NCBI GenBank assembly: GCA_963700515.1
Contig: CAVOXY010000044.1
Location: 1 to 64,000 of the forward strand
Origin: JAJRVM01 sp963700515
GTDB taxonomy: Bacteria > Planctomycetota > Planctomycetia > Pirellulales > Pirellulaceae
Length of the DNA stretch: 64,000 bases
Direction: 5' to 3'
Every line of letters begins with the position of its first letter. The first letter of the stretch is position 1. The translations under genes and the position numbers were made by a program. A model generated the notes under the pieces. The model made no database searches and had not been told where the DNA came from. It saw only the letters and a list, made by a program, of their open reading frames with translations. Below are positions 8,249-15,676 of this stretch, in pieces.

Positions 8249-9118
8249 ATGAATACCACAGCTCCCTCTAGCCAACACACGTCATCAGAAGACGAAGCCC
8301 GAATGCAAGCGGAGGAATTCGCGCTCCGGGGGCGTATGAACAACATTCGTCAGAAGTTGCTCGTTCTCTCCGGCAAAGGGGGTGTTGGTAAGAGCACCGT
8401 CGCCGCGAACCTGGCAGCAGCCCTCGGCCAACGGGGGAAACGCGTCGGGCTGCTGGACATCGATATCCATGGACCGAGCATCCCCAAGATGATGGGGCTG
8501 GAGGGACGCCCCGTGGCAATCGTTGAAGAAGAACTGATCCCGGTGAAAGTGAACGACAATCTTGCTGTCATGTCGATCGGATTCCTGCTCTCCGGCGGCC
8601 AGGATCCAGTGATTTGGCGGGGCCCCAGAAAGTACCATCTCATCCGCCAGTTCCTGAAGGACGTTGCCTGGGGACAGCTCGACTATCTTGTAGTCGACTC
8701 GCCACCGGGCACGGGTGACGAGCCTTTGTCGATTGCCCAACTTGTGGGGTCACCGGCCGCGGCAGTCATCGTCACGACACCGCAAGATGTAGCCATTTCA
8801 GATGTCCGCCGCTGCATCTCCTTCTGCAACACGCTCTCATTGCCCGTCATCGGGATTGTCGAAAACATGAGCGGCTTTGTGTGCCCAAAATGTGGGGAGA
8901 GGATCGATCTGTTCAAACGAGGTGGCGGCATGGCATTGGCGAAAGAAATGAACGTTCCCTTTCTGGGGCAGATCCCCATCGATCGGGAAGTCGTCTTGGC
9001 CGGCGACGCCGGATTACCACTTATTCACGACGGCCTCCAAACTCCGGCCAAGAAGGCGTTTTCCGATGTCGTTCACTCGATCCTAAGCAGCAAAGTACCC
9101 ACCAGCAGTGCCCAGTAA
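8249..9118 (+). CDS. Mrp/NBP35-family Fe-S cluster carrier ATPase
   Basis: A 289-residue cytoplasmic P-loop ATPase that assembles and transfers [4Fe-4S] clusters to apoproteins. Deviant Walker A GKGGVGKST at residues 42-50, DIDIHGPS just downstream, switch region VDSPPGTGDEP near 150, and the bridging-cluster CxxC (CPKC, residues 212-215) after VENMSGF, all as in Mrp/ApbC/NBP35. The N-terminal MIP18-like domain of longer Mrp proteins is absent, as in the short NBP35 type. ATG 8249 has only a weak upstream GCGAGA. Within the island it fits the ferredoxin, radical SAM and NifX-like genes as the cluster-supply component. Confidence 0.92.
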   Translation: MNTTAPSSQHTSSEDEARMQAEEFALRGRMNNIRQKLLVLSGKGGVGKSTVAANLAAALGQRGKRVGLLDIDIHGPSIPKMMGLEGRPVAIVEEELIPVKVNDNLAVMSIGFLLSGGQDPVIWRGPRKYHLIRQFLKDVAWGQLDYLVVDSPPGTGDEPLSIAQLVGSPAAAVIVTTPQDVAISDVRRCISFCNTLSLPVIGIVENMSGFVCPKCGERIDLFKRGGGMALAKEMNVPFLGQIPIDREVVLAGDAGLPLIHDGLQTPAKKAFSDVVHSILSSKVPTSSAQ

Positions 9119-9385
9119 GATGTCGAAGTCAGTCAATCTGATGGCAGCAGTATCTCACCGCGAAAGACGCCTCAGCAGACTGTCACACGCAATTCACCAT
9201 CTCAACGTGAGACCACACTCTCAAATTGACGTCTCTCGGAGCGGCGGACGTTACTGTACCACTCGCTGCAACTCCTGCGCATTCGTAAAAGTGCGCAGGA
9301 ACCCTGCCACATCCTCGCCCGTCACGGACAGGTCCATGCCGCAGCTGTCGACTGACGATGCCAATCGATGCAGCTACGTGCATCT
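9119..9385. other. intergenic region with a 9-bp inverted repeat
   Basis: No gene seen. TCCTGCGCA at 9273-9281 and TGCGCAGGA at 9292-9300 form a perfect inverted repeat with a 10-nt spacer, about 90-110 bp upstream of the sigma-54 promoter at 9386. It could be the terminator of the Mrp transcript (no U-run follows) or an activator site. Confidence 0.45.
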
Positions 9386-9401
9386 TGGCATGTCATTTGC
9401 G
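9386..9401 (+). promoter_or_regulatory. sigma-54 (-24/-12) promoter of the ferredoxin operon
   Basis: TGGCATGTCATTTGCG against TGGCACGNNNNTTGCW: only the C at position 6 and the last base deviate, and GG-N10-GC spacing is exact. It is 84 bp before the ferredoxin start. A weaker match (AGGCACGACACCCGCG, 9719-9734) precedes the radical SAM gene. Confidence 0.7.
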
Positions 9402-9484
9402 GCGAAGCGATGCATGGAAACGGCTTTTCAACGGCGAAAGAGCCATTGGTGACGATTGAAGTGCGGATCTGAAAGGACGTGACA

Positions 9485-9688
9485 ATGAATGTATGTATAG
9501 ATGAAAGCATGTGCTCTGGATGTGGCATTTGCGTCGACACCTGTCCCGAAATCTTCGAGATCGGTGAAGATGGTCTCGCGAAAGTGCTGGTCGAAACGGT
9601 TCCAGGCGACAGGGAGGATGCCTGCCATGAAGCCGCTGCTCAATGCCCCACTGAAGCGATCACGATTGCGATTGCAGGAAGAGTATAG
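9485..9688 (+). CDS. 4Fe-4S ferredoxin (single-cluster type)
   Basis: A 67-residue soluble electron carrier. ATG 9485 has AAAGGA 8 bp upstream. Cys10, Cys13, Cys16 and, after a loop, Cys54 followed by Pro are placed as the ligands of one [4Fe-4S] cluster; Cys20 and Cys47 may form a disulfide, as in Desulfovibrio-type ferredoxin I and Thermotoga ferredoxin. The middle (PEIFEIGEDGLAKVL) and the CHEAAAQCPTEAI end are typical. Sigma-54 promoter upstream. It probably feeds electrons to the radical SAM enzyme encoded 117 bp downstream. Confidence 0.92.
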   Translation: MNVCIDESMCSGCGICVDTCPEIFEIGEDGLAKVLVETVPGDREDACHEAAAQCPTEAITIAIAGRV

Positions 9689-9804
9689 GCTGGGAAGCAA
9701 CTCAAGCAATACCCAGGCAGGCACGACACCCGCGAATCATCGAGTATTGCTCCATGCGGTCCAGCGAGAATTTCCGCCGCCGCTCAAGCTCGAAGGACAC
9801 AGCC

Positions 9805-10725
9805 ATGACACGTCACGTATTCGGGCCCGTGCCTTCACGTCGCCTTGGTCGATCACTGGGAGTTGACTTAGTCCCGTTCAAAACGTGCAGTTACGATTGC
9901 ATCTATTGCCAATTGGGACCGACGACCTGCAGGACGATCGAGAGAAAGAACTGGGTACCTTTGGATCGCGTCATTGCCGACGTCGAGAGCCGGTTGTCGA
10001 GCCAGCCCGATTACATCACGCTTAGCGGATCCGGCGAGCCCACCTTGTTTGCCCATGTTGGCGAGCTCATCACCAGAATCAAAGCGGTGACCGATATTCC
10101 CGTGGCCGTGCTCACCAACGGCTCTCTGCTGTGGCTGGAGGATGTGCGGCGCCAACTCCTTCGGGCCGACTTGGTGATCCCCTCGCTCGACGCGGCGGAC
10201 GAAATGATGTTTCGCATCGTGAACCGCCCGCACGAGCAAATCTCGTTTGAGCGGATGTTGGATGGGCTCGTGGCATTTCGGCAGGAGTTTCCGGGGCAGT
10301 ATTGGCTGGAGATAATGGTGGTCGGCGGGCTCACGGACACTCCCACGGAGATCGCCAAACTGGCCGCTTGCGTCGACCGCATTCAGCCCGACCGCGTCCA
10401 GCTCAACACGGTGACCCGACCGCCGGCCGAAAGACATACAGTCGGCGTTTCGCGCGAGCGACTGACCGAACTCAGTTCGCTCTTCCGACCTCCCGCCGAG
10501 GTGATTGCCGATTTCCGCGGCGTCCACCAGAAATCCGAATTCATCGTCGAGCGAGAAGAGGTCCTCGCCATGCTTCAAAGGCGTCCTTGCTCCATCGAAG
10601 ACATCGGTCAGGGGTTGGGAATGCATCGGAACGAAGTGGTCAAACACTTGGAGGAGCTGCGTGCGATGGGGCAGATCGAGTCCTCAATAAGGGGAGACAA
10701 GCACTATTTCAAAGCGGTCCTATAG
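9805..10725 (+). CDS. radical SAM protein with C-terminal winged helix
   Basis: A 306-residue radical SAM enzyme. ATG 9805 follows GAAGGA; the frame could start at 9754 but VFGPVPSRRLGRSLGVDL right after ATG 9805 is the conserved N-terminus of this COG0731-like family. The [4Fe-4S]/SAM motif CxxxCxxC is at Cys28, Cys32, Cys35 (CSYDCIYC). GSGEPTL near residue 75 is the glycine-rich SAM-binding element. The last 50 residues (PCSIEDIGQGLGMHRNEVVK) form a winged helix-turn-helix, so the protein may also bind nucleic acid or a partner. The reaction is unknown; relatives often sit near NifX-like and Mrp genes in anaerobes. Probably co-transcribed with the ferredoxin. Confidence 0.85.
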   Translation: MTRHVFGPVPSRRLGRSLGVDLVPFKTCSYDCIYCQLGPTTCRTIERKNWVPLDRVIADVESRLSSQPDYITLSGSGEPTLFAHVGELITRIKAVTDIPVAVLTNGSLLWLEDVRRQLLRADLVIPSLDAADEMMFRIVNRPHEQISFERMLDGLVAFRQEFPGQYWLEIMVVGGLTDTPTEIAKLAACVDRIQPDRVQLNTVTRPPAERHTVGVSRERLTELSSLFRPPAEVIADFRGVHQKSEFIVEREEVLAMLQRRPCSIEDIGQGLGMHRNEVVKHLEELRAMGQIESSIRGDKHYFKAVL

Positions 10726-10800
10726 CAGGCCGATGGGAACTTGATTGAGATACGTCCGGGGAACGTGGTCTATTGAAGTGTTGGTCGGAGAGATCGGATC

Positions 10801-11823
10801 ATGATTGTTGAGGTGCTGGCCGAGTCCTTGATGATTTCCGCGTTTGTGTTTGTCATGATGCTGGCGATCGAGTACGTCAATATGTGCACCCGTGGTGCCG
10901 CGCAGCACGCCATCTGTGGTGGCCGCTGGCGACAATACCTGATCGCGACTGGATTGGGCGCCACACCGGGCTGCCTGGGAGCTTTTGCCAGCGTGAGCCT
11001 CTACGTGCATGGCTTGTTGTCGCTGGGGGCTCTCGTGGGCTGCATGATTGCCACCAGCGGCGACGAGGCGTTCGTTTTGCTGGCGATGAATCCGAAGATG
11101 GGCCTGTCCCTGATGGCGATTCTGTTTGTGGTGGGTCTGGGAGCTGCCTGGCTGACCGACCGTTTCTACCCCAAAGTAAGATGGGAACGCAAGCGTGCCT
11201 GTCAAGAAATGGTCATACACGATCAGGCGGCGTGCGGGTTTTCTTCGTGGCGTCAAACCGTCGGCTACTGGAAACAGTGTTCGGCGCACAGGGGGATTCT
11301 GACAATCGGGCTCCTGCTGTTCATCGGCGCTGTCGCTTTAGGGGAGGTCGGACCGAAACAGTGGAATTGGATCCGGATCACGCTGCTGACGGTCAGTCTC
11401 TTCACTGTCTATGTGGTGGCTACCGTCTCCGATCATTTCTTGGAAGAACATCTGTGGGAGCACGTTGCCAAGAAGCACGCGCCGCGCATCTTTGCCTGGA
11501 CCTTTGGCGCACTGCTGGTCACCCATTTCGCCGGCAGCCATGTGGGCATCGAGCAGTGGATCCAACACAATCCGTTCACGCTACTGCTCCTCGCGTGCGT
11601 GCTCGGGATTATTCCTGAATCGGGACCCCATTTGCTGTTCGTGACCCTCTTCGCCGAGGGCAAAATCCCATTTAGTGTTTTGCTGGCAAGCTCAATCGTA
11701 CAGGACGGCCACGGCATGCTGCCCTTGCTGGGGGATTCGCTCGCGGCGTTCACGGCTGTCAAGGCAATCAACCTGGTTGTCGGCCTACTGGTAGGACTGG
11801 CGGTTCTCGCGTGCGGTTGGTGA
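10801..11823 (+). CDS. 10-TM putative metal exporter (ArsP_2 / putative manganese transporter family)
   Basis: A 340-residue integral membrane protein with two five-helix halves separated by a hydrophilic loop (residues about 120-165). ATG 10801 has GGAGAG 8 bp upstream. Family motifs are clear: GALVGCMIATSGDEAFVLL in the first half and GIIPESGPHLLFVTLFAEG plus SSIVQDGHGMLPLL in the second, with conserved Glu, Asp and His inside predicted membrane segments that would bind a metal ion. Members are annotated as putative heavy-metal or manganese transporters without biochemical proof. It is 75 bp after the radical SAM gene on the same strand, possibly exporting a metal that would poison Fe-S proteins. 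Confidence 0.8.
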   Translation: MIVEVLAESLMISAFVFVMMLAIEYVNMCTRGAAQHAICGGRWRQYLIATGLGATPGCLGAFASVSLYVHGLLSLGALVGCMIATSGDEAFVLLAMNPKMGLSLMAILFVVGLGAAWLTDRFYPKVRWERKRACQEMVIHDQAACGFSSWRQTVGYWKQCSAHRGILTIGLLLFIGAVALGEVGPKQWNWIRITLLTVSLFTVYVVATVSDHFLEEHLWEHVAKKHAPRIFAWTFGALLVTHFAGSHVGIEQWIQHNPFTLLLLACVLGIIPESGPHLLFVTLFAEGKIPFSVLLASSIVQDGHGMLPLLGDSLAAFTAVKAINLVVGLLVGLAVLACGW

Positions 11824-11848
11824 GCCGTATCGACATTTGAGGTAGTTG

Positions 11849-11864
11849 CGGCATCTGATTTGCT
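11849..11864 (+). promoter_or_regulatory. sigma-54 (-24/-12) promoter
   Basis: CGGCATCTGATTTGCT: GGCA and TTTGCT at exact spacing. It lies 88 bp before the 11952 gene, right after the transporter gene. Confidence 0.6.
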
Positions 11865-11951
11865 CAAGTGTATCCACGTTTGGCGTTGGCATGAAAGCCA
11901 TCGCAAATATAAGGCATCTGTGCCAGCTACTTTGATGGCACAAAGGGAGAT

Positions 11952-12385
11952 ATGACTATGCTTGCTCCTGATCGACACCATCGGAAGGTATCGACGGAGA
12001 ACTGTGGCCATAATGGTCGATTTAGTCGTGATGGTTTCCTCCAGGCTTTGCGGTCAATAGGCGCAAGTGGCGGCGTCACCTATTGCCACACACTGATGGG
12101 GCAACCTGGCACTGAAGAGGTCCACAGTGGATTCCTCAGTTGTCCGCGTGACGTGTGGGTGCAGGCTTTTGGGGAACCGGAGAACGTCGTCCATCGTGAA
12201 GGCTTGGGAACGCGCAGCCCCCCGACGCGTGGTGCTACGAGTGTACTGATGGACCCGTGACGTGCGTTGGTCACTTGTTTGAGCGGTATCCCGGCCAGGA
12301 ATGGCTGATTGTCAAGAAAGTGACTATTCAACGAATGGTTGCGGGGCAGCCTGAATTTGCACACGAATCGGTCCGCCAGAGATGA
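11952..12385 (+). CDS. conserved hypothetical island protein, frameshifted at a C6 run
   Basis: The first frame (11952-12260) reads RFSRDGFLQALRSIGA, CPRDVWVQAFGEPENVVHREGLG and then turns to low-quality sequence. Removing one C from the six-C run near 12219-12224 restores a frame that continues PDAWCYECTDGPVTCVGHLF and EWLIVKKVTIQRM to a TGA at 12383-12385. The repaired protein, about 143 residues, resembles planctomycete hypothetical proteins with an FGEP..W.Y.C.DG.V core, a small predicted beta fold; function unknown. No signal peptide. Start taken at ATG 11952; a second ATG follows two codons later. The slip may be a sequencing error. Confidence 0.55.
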
Positions 12386-12734
12386 GTCCGCGTTGCGTCT
12401 GATGTCAGCGTAGGCGTTCGGAGGCTAACTGGGGCAACCTCTGCAATCGCTGTTTCATACCGAAGATGTGATACCTGTGCAGTAAGAAACTACCGGTCGG
12501 GTTGATGACGCCCACATGATTCATGCTGTCCCTTTGTCTCATCGGAGCACTAACCTTTTTGGGGGAAGTGATTAGCGGAAGCATCACAGGTCATACAAGC
12601 GGCGGGCGTGGTCGTAAATCGTTGTGTCTGCGTGCCACGGCCCTCGATAATGTGAACAAAAACAACTTATGTAGCGTAATGAAAAACGTCGATTCCACGT
12701 TGCACCGGTCTCCCGAGGTGCTGTGGAAAACAGG
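12386..12734. other. intergenic region upstream of the sigma-54 activator
   Basis: About 350 bp, no recognisable gene. Contains AT-richer sequence around 12650-12700 where a housekeeping promoter for the activator could lie; no -24/-12 element seen. Confidence 0.3.
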
Positions 12735-14132
12735 ATGAATAACGGTGCGGGATGCCAGTCTTCGGCAAGACGTGAGTCCGAAATGTGCGATTTCGACGGT
12801 CAAACTGATGTCATCTTGGATTCGATCGCTGATGGTGTTTTCACCATCGATAAAGATTGGTTCATCACATCGTTTAATCGCGCGGCCGTGGAGATTACGG
12901 GCTGCCCCCGTGAACAGGCAATTGGCAGGAAATGCTTTGACGTGTTTCAGGCCAGTATCTGCCAGAGCAACTGCGCGCTTCGCGATACGTTGTCAACCGG
13001 ACGAAAGTGGGTCGATCAACGCATCAACATCCTTAATCGTGCCGGAGACCACGTGCCGGTTAGTGTCAGCACATCGATTCTACGGGATAAGCATGGGAAC
13101 TCGGTGGGAGGCGTGGAAACGTTTCGTGATCTGACCGCCATCGAACGACTTCGGAGAGAGATTGACCAGCAGTACACGTTTCAAGATATCATCAGCAAGA
13201 ACCATCGAATGCGTCGCATTTTGGACATTCTGCCCGATATTGCGGCCAGTGATTGCACGGTATTGATCCAAGGTGCCACAGGGACCGGCAAGGAACTCGT
13301 AGCGCGAGCGATCCATAATCTGAGCGGCCGGAAGAAGCACCAGTTCGTTGCCGTCAATTGCGGTGCACTGCCAGATACACTCCTCGAGTCTGAGTTATTC
13401 GGCTACGTGAAAGGGGCGTTTACCGGAGCTGATCGCGATAAGCCGGGACGTTTTCAACGGGCGGCCAAAGGCACGCTGTTTCTCGATGAGATCACCGATA
13501 TCTCATCCGCCCTGCAGGTCAAACTGTTGCGAGTCCTGCAGGAGCGGGAATTCGAGCCGCTCGGCGCAACCGGCGTCATCAAGGCCGACATCCGCGTCAT
13601 TATCGCTACCAACAAACCGTTGGCTGAACAAGTGGCTCTGGGACACTTCCGCGAAGATCTCTTCTACCGGCTTAATGTTGTGAAGATCGACTTACCGCCC
13701 CTGGCAGAACGCCGTGAGGATATCCCCCTTTTAGTCCAACATCTCATCAGACAATTCAATGCCCAGCTGGGCACCAATGTGCGTGAAATGTCGGAACAGG
13801 CGATTCAGCAACTGATGCAACACCCGTTGCCAGGAAATGTACGGCAGCTGCAGAACATCGTCGAGTGCGCCATGGTGCTTTGTCGATCCACCGTTATCGA
13901 CCCGGATTGTTTGCCCTCAGACCTGCGTCTTGGCCTAACCTCAACTCCGGACCCGCCTCCAACAGATCCTTTCGCCGTGGCTGAAGCGGAGACTATCCGC
14001 TATGCCTTACGCGAACACGCTGGTCACCGAGGGCATACCGCGCAGGCGCTAGGTATCAACAAAAGTACACTCTGGCGGAAGATGAAGCGATTCGATATTC
14101 AGTTCTCCTACTGCGGTTCGACCGATAAGTAA
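12735..14132 (+). CDS. PAS-domain sigma-54-dependent transcriptional activator
   Basis: A 465-residue enhancer-binding protein. ATG 12735 (GGAAAACAGG upstream) is preferred to the GTG at 12723. Residues about 15-135 form a PAS domain (DVILDSIADGVFTIDKDW) with extra cysteines (ICQSNCALRD) that could bind an Fe-S cluster or act as a thiol switch. The AAA+ domain has Walker A GATGTGKE at 180-187, the sigma-54 contact loop GAFTGA at 227-232, Walker B GTLFLDEITD and the R-finger region REDLFYRLN. A Fis-type helix-turn-helix ends the protein (HTAQALGINKSTLWRKMKRF). No receiver domain, so it senses its signal directly through PAS. It is the obvious regulator of the sigma-54 promoters in this island. 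Confidence 0.92.
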   Translation: MNNGAGCQSSARRESEMCDFDGQTDVILDSIADGVFTIDKDWFITSFNRAAVEITGCPREQAIGRKCFDVFQASICQSNCALRDTLSTGRKWVDQRINILNRAGDHVPVSVSTSILRDKHGNSVGGVETFRDLTAIERLRREIDQQYTFQDIISKNHRMRRILDILPDIAASDCTVLIQGATGTGKELVARAIHNLSGRKKHQFVAVNCGALPDTLLESELFGYVKGAFTGADRDKPGRFQRAAKGTLFLDEITDISSALQVKLLRVLQEREFEPLGATGVIKADIRVIIATNKPLAEQVALGHFREDLFYRLNVVKIDLPPLAERREDIPLLVQHLIRQFNAQLGTNVREMSEQAIQQLMQHPLPGNVRQLQNIVECAMVLCRSTVIDPDCLPSDLRLGLTSTPDPPPTDPFAVAEAETIRYALREHAGHRGHTAQALGINKSTLWRKMKRFDIQFSYCGSTDK

Positions 14133-14192
14133 CGCGCCCCGCGATTCTCATCTTGTTCCAACAGTGCGCAACCGGGACCTGCAGTGCGACAA

Positions 14193-14209
14193 TGCAATGG
14201 TGCAATGCA
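14193..14209. promoter_or_regulatory. candidate activator-binding site, copy 3, with adjoining dyad
   Basis: TGCAATGGTGCAATGCA fits consensus TGCAATGNYGCAAYGCR. It overlaps a longer dyad, GGTGCAATG / CATTGCACC, at 14199-14221. It is about 110-120 bp upstream of the sigma-54 promoter at 14317. Confidence 0.55.
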
Positions 14210-14316
14210 CGACATTGCACCGTCTCAATCCAGCGGCCCCCAAGGTCTTCGTTGGTTCTCGATCGCTCGCCTGAGATTTCCCGCCCGCGTCAGTCGCTGC
14301 GTGAGTTCTCGCGTTT

Positions 14317-14332
14317 GGCACGTATCGTGCAT
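14317..14332 (+). promoter_or_regulatory. sigma-54 (-24/-12) promoter of the NifX-like gene
   Basis: TGGCACGTATCGTGCA: a perfect TGGCACG -24 element and GTGCA for TTGCW with exact spacing. It lies 27 bp before the ATG at 14359, consistent with a start site about 15 bp upstream of the Shine-Dalgarno (GCGAGGA). Confidence 0.8.
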
Positions 14333-14358
14333 TGGGTTAAGCAAGCGAGGACTTAGTC

Positions 14359-14760
14359 ATGAAAGTAGCCATACCTCGGTTCGGTGACCGTGTATCACCT
14401 CGATTCGATTGTGCCAATTCTTTCCTCGTTGTGACGATGGAGCGCGATGGGAATGCCGAGCGAGAGGAACTGAGCGCAGCGGATTGGGCGCCACACGATC
14501 GAATCAATCGCCTGGTAGATCTGGGAGTGGATACAGTGATCTGTGGCGGAATTGATCGTTGGTCAGCCGACTCGCTGTTGAGTGTGGGTATCAACCTGCA
14601 CGGGTGGATTTTCGGATCAATCGAGGAGAGCTTATCTGCGCTGCAACATGGCGAACTACAGGCTGATGTTGGGATGGCCGGCGAAGCCCGACGTGGTCGA
14701 CGGCAGGGCCATCGACATGGGCGTCGGCGCGGAGGCGGTTCGCAAAAGATGTCTGGCTAA
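14359..14760 (+). CDS. NifX/NafY-type dinitrogenase iron-molybdenum cofactor-like protein
   Basis: A 133-residue protein of the dinitrogenase Fe-Mo cofactor family: MKVAIPRFGDRVSPRFDCA, a central HDRINRLVDLGVDTVICGGID, and a GINLHGWIFGSIEE end, covering the whole ~100-residue ribonuclease-H-like domain. The last 25 residues are a His/Arg/Gly-rich tail that could bind metal. Members outside nitrogen-fixing bacteria act as small Fe-S or metal-cluster carriers of unknown target and are common in anaerobes; no nif structural genes occur here, so nitrogen fixation is not implied. Direct sigma-54 promoter 27 bp upstream. Followed by the remnant of a MinD-type ATPase, the usual neighbour of this family. 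Confidence 0.85.
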   Translation: MKVAIPRFGDRVSPRFDCANSFLVVTMERDGNAEREELSAADWAPHDRINRLVDLGVDTVICGGIDRWSADSLLSVGINLHGWIFGSIEESLSALQHGELQADVGMAGEARRGRRQGHRHGRRRGGGSQKMSG

Positions 14761-14853
14761 CCAGCAATTGACTCGCGCCACAACGCTCTCGGCGTTATCG
14801 ACACGTTGTTGCGTAACACGCCCGGTCGGATGGAAGATAGATGAGGAGATCTG

Positions 14854-15066
14854 ATGCAAGTGGCCATTGCCAGCGGCAAGACCTCGCTCAATACGGGGAT
14901 TGCGGACCGGTTGGAACACGAGGCGGCGCATAGGGGCATCAAGTCGCTAGGCCGTGTCCCCTACGATCCCGCCGTGACACAGTCGCAGATCGCACGTCGC
15001 ACGGTGATCGAAACCGGCAACGGACCAGCCGCTCAGGCTTTGCACAGCCGATTGAATTCGCCGTAA
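14854..15066 (+). pseudogene. internally deleted MinD-type 4Fe-4S ATPase (COG1149-like) remnant
   Basis: A 70-codon frame with a good GAGGAG start signal. It begins MQVAIASGK, the first residues of the MinD/CooC-like ATPases that continue GGTGKT, but jumps directly to C-terminal family sequence (IADRLEHEAAHRGI, LGRVPYDPAVTQSQIARRT). Roughly 200 residues are missing, including the rest of the P loop and the two ferredoxin motifs. It may still be translated but cannot be an ATPase. The intact partner would normally work with NifX-like and Mrp proteins. A fused small protein with a new role cannot be excluded. Confidence 0.65.
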
Positions 15067-15117
15067 GTCGTTTTATTACTAGGCGTAAAGAGCAAAAGAA
15101 GCGTGAGAGGGACCCAA

Positions 15118-15171
15118 ATTGTGGTTCCAGAAGTCGGGGGTTCGAATCCCCTCATCCACCCTCATTTCTCA
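15118..15171 (+). repeat. right direct repeat (attR-like), tRNA-His 3' half
   Basis: 54 bp identical to 3356-3409, containing the anticodon loop, T arm and acceptor 3' strand of tRNA-His but no 5' half, so it is not a functional tRNA. Marks the right boundary of the putative island. Confidence 0.85.
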
Positions 15172-15178
15172 ATTTCCG

Positions 15179-15676
15179 CTGGGACCTGCACATAACGGCG
15201 TTGCGACAAATGCCGCAGCCGCCCGCCTGAAGCACTCGTTTGATCTCTGGGCCTGGGTAATCATGCCGGAACACGTCCATTTGCAGTTCTATCCACGGTT
15301 GAGCGAGTATGACGCGAGCGACATTCTGGGCGACATCAAGCAACCGGTGGGGGAGAAGGCGATTCGGTACTTGGAAAACATCTCAAGTCCGCTTCTGGGC
15401 AGATTGACGGTCGTCAACAAGAACCGCACCTACCGCCACTTCTGGCAATGTGGACCTGGTTTTGACGAGAACGTGAATGATCCGGCGGCGATTCACGACA
15501 TCATCGAGTACATCCACCAGAATCCGGTTCGACGCGGTTTGGTGGCAAACGCAGAAGACTGGATCTGGTCGAGCGCTCGCGACTGGGCTGGTCTCGAGTC
15601 TCTACGGATCCAAGTCGACCGAACCGCCCCTCCTCTTGAGATCATCGGGGATCAAGTCGTTAGAGACTCCGAGTAA
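15179..15676 (+). pseudogene. N-terminally truncated REP-associated tyrosine transposase (RAYT, Y1 family)
   Basis: The open frame enters from the tRNA fragment and shows Y1-transposase sequence from about 15225: WAWVIMPEHVHLQFYPR contains the HxH metal motif (His-Val-His), and YIHQNPVRRGLVANAEDW carries the catalytic tyrosine region and the conserved WxWSSA end. The first about 50-60 residues of the family (the LTFxxYxRxPLL strand region) are missing, cut at the attR junction. RAYTs process REP palindromes as single-copy domesticated transposases. Without the first strand the fold is probably not functional. It is likely chromosomal flank outside the island. Confidence 0.7.

Larger units (their letters stand above)
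3356..15171. mobile_element. putative tRNA-His-anchored genomic island, ~11.8 kb, no integrase seen
   Basis: Bounded by 54-bp perfect direct repeats of the tRNA-His 3' half; the intact tRNA is on the left and only the 3' half is on the right, as expected for attL/attR. Contents are coherent: Fe-S and redox proteins, csrA, BON, a metal exporter, a PAS sigma-54 activator and sigma-54 promoters. No integrase, excisionase or replication gene is recognisable, so the element would be immobile or mobilised in trans. Several genes are decayed (uspA, a ferredoxin, a MinD-type ATPase). An alternative is a simple duplication of the tRNA region followed by independent insertions. Confidence 0.6.

Noticed and set aside
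14359..15066. Nitrogen fixation suggested by the NifX-like and MinD-type genes
   Set aside because: No nifHDK, nifE/N or nifB; these families occur widely in anaerobes without nitrogenase.
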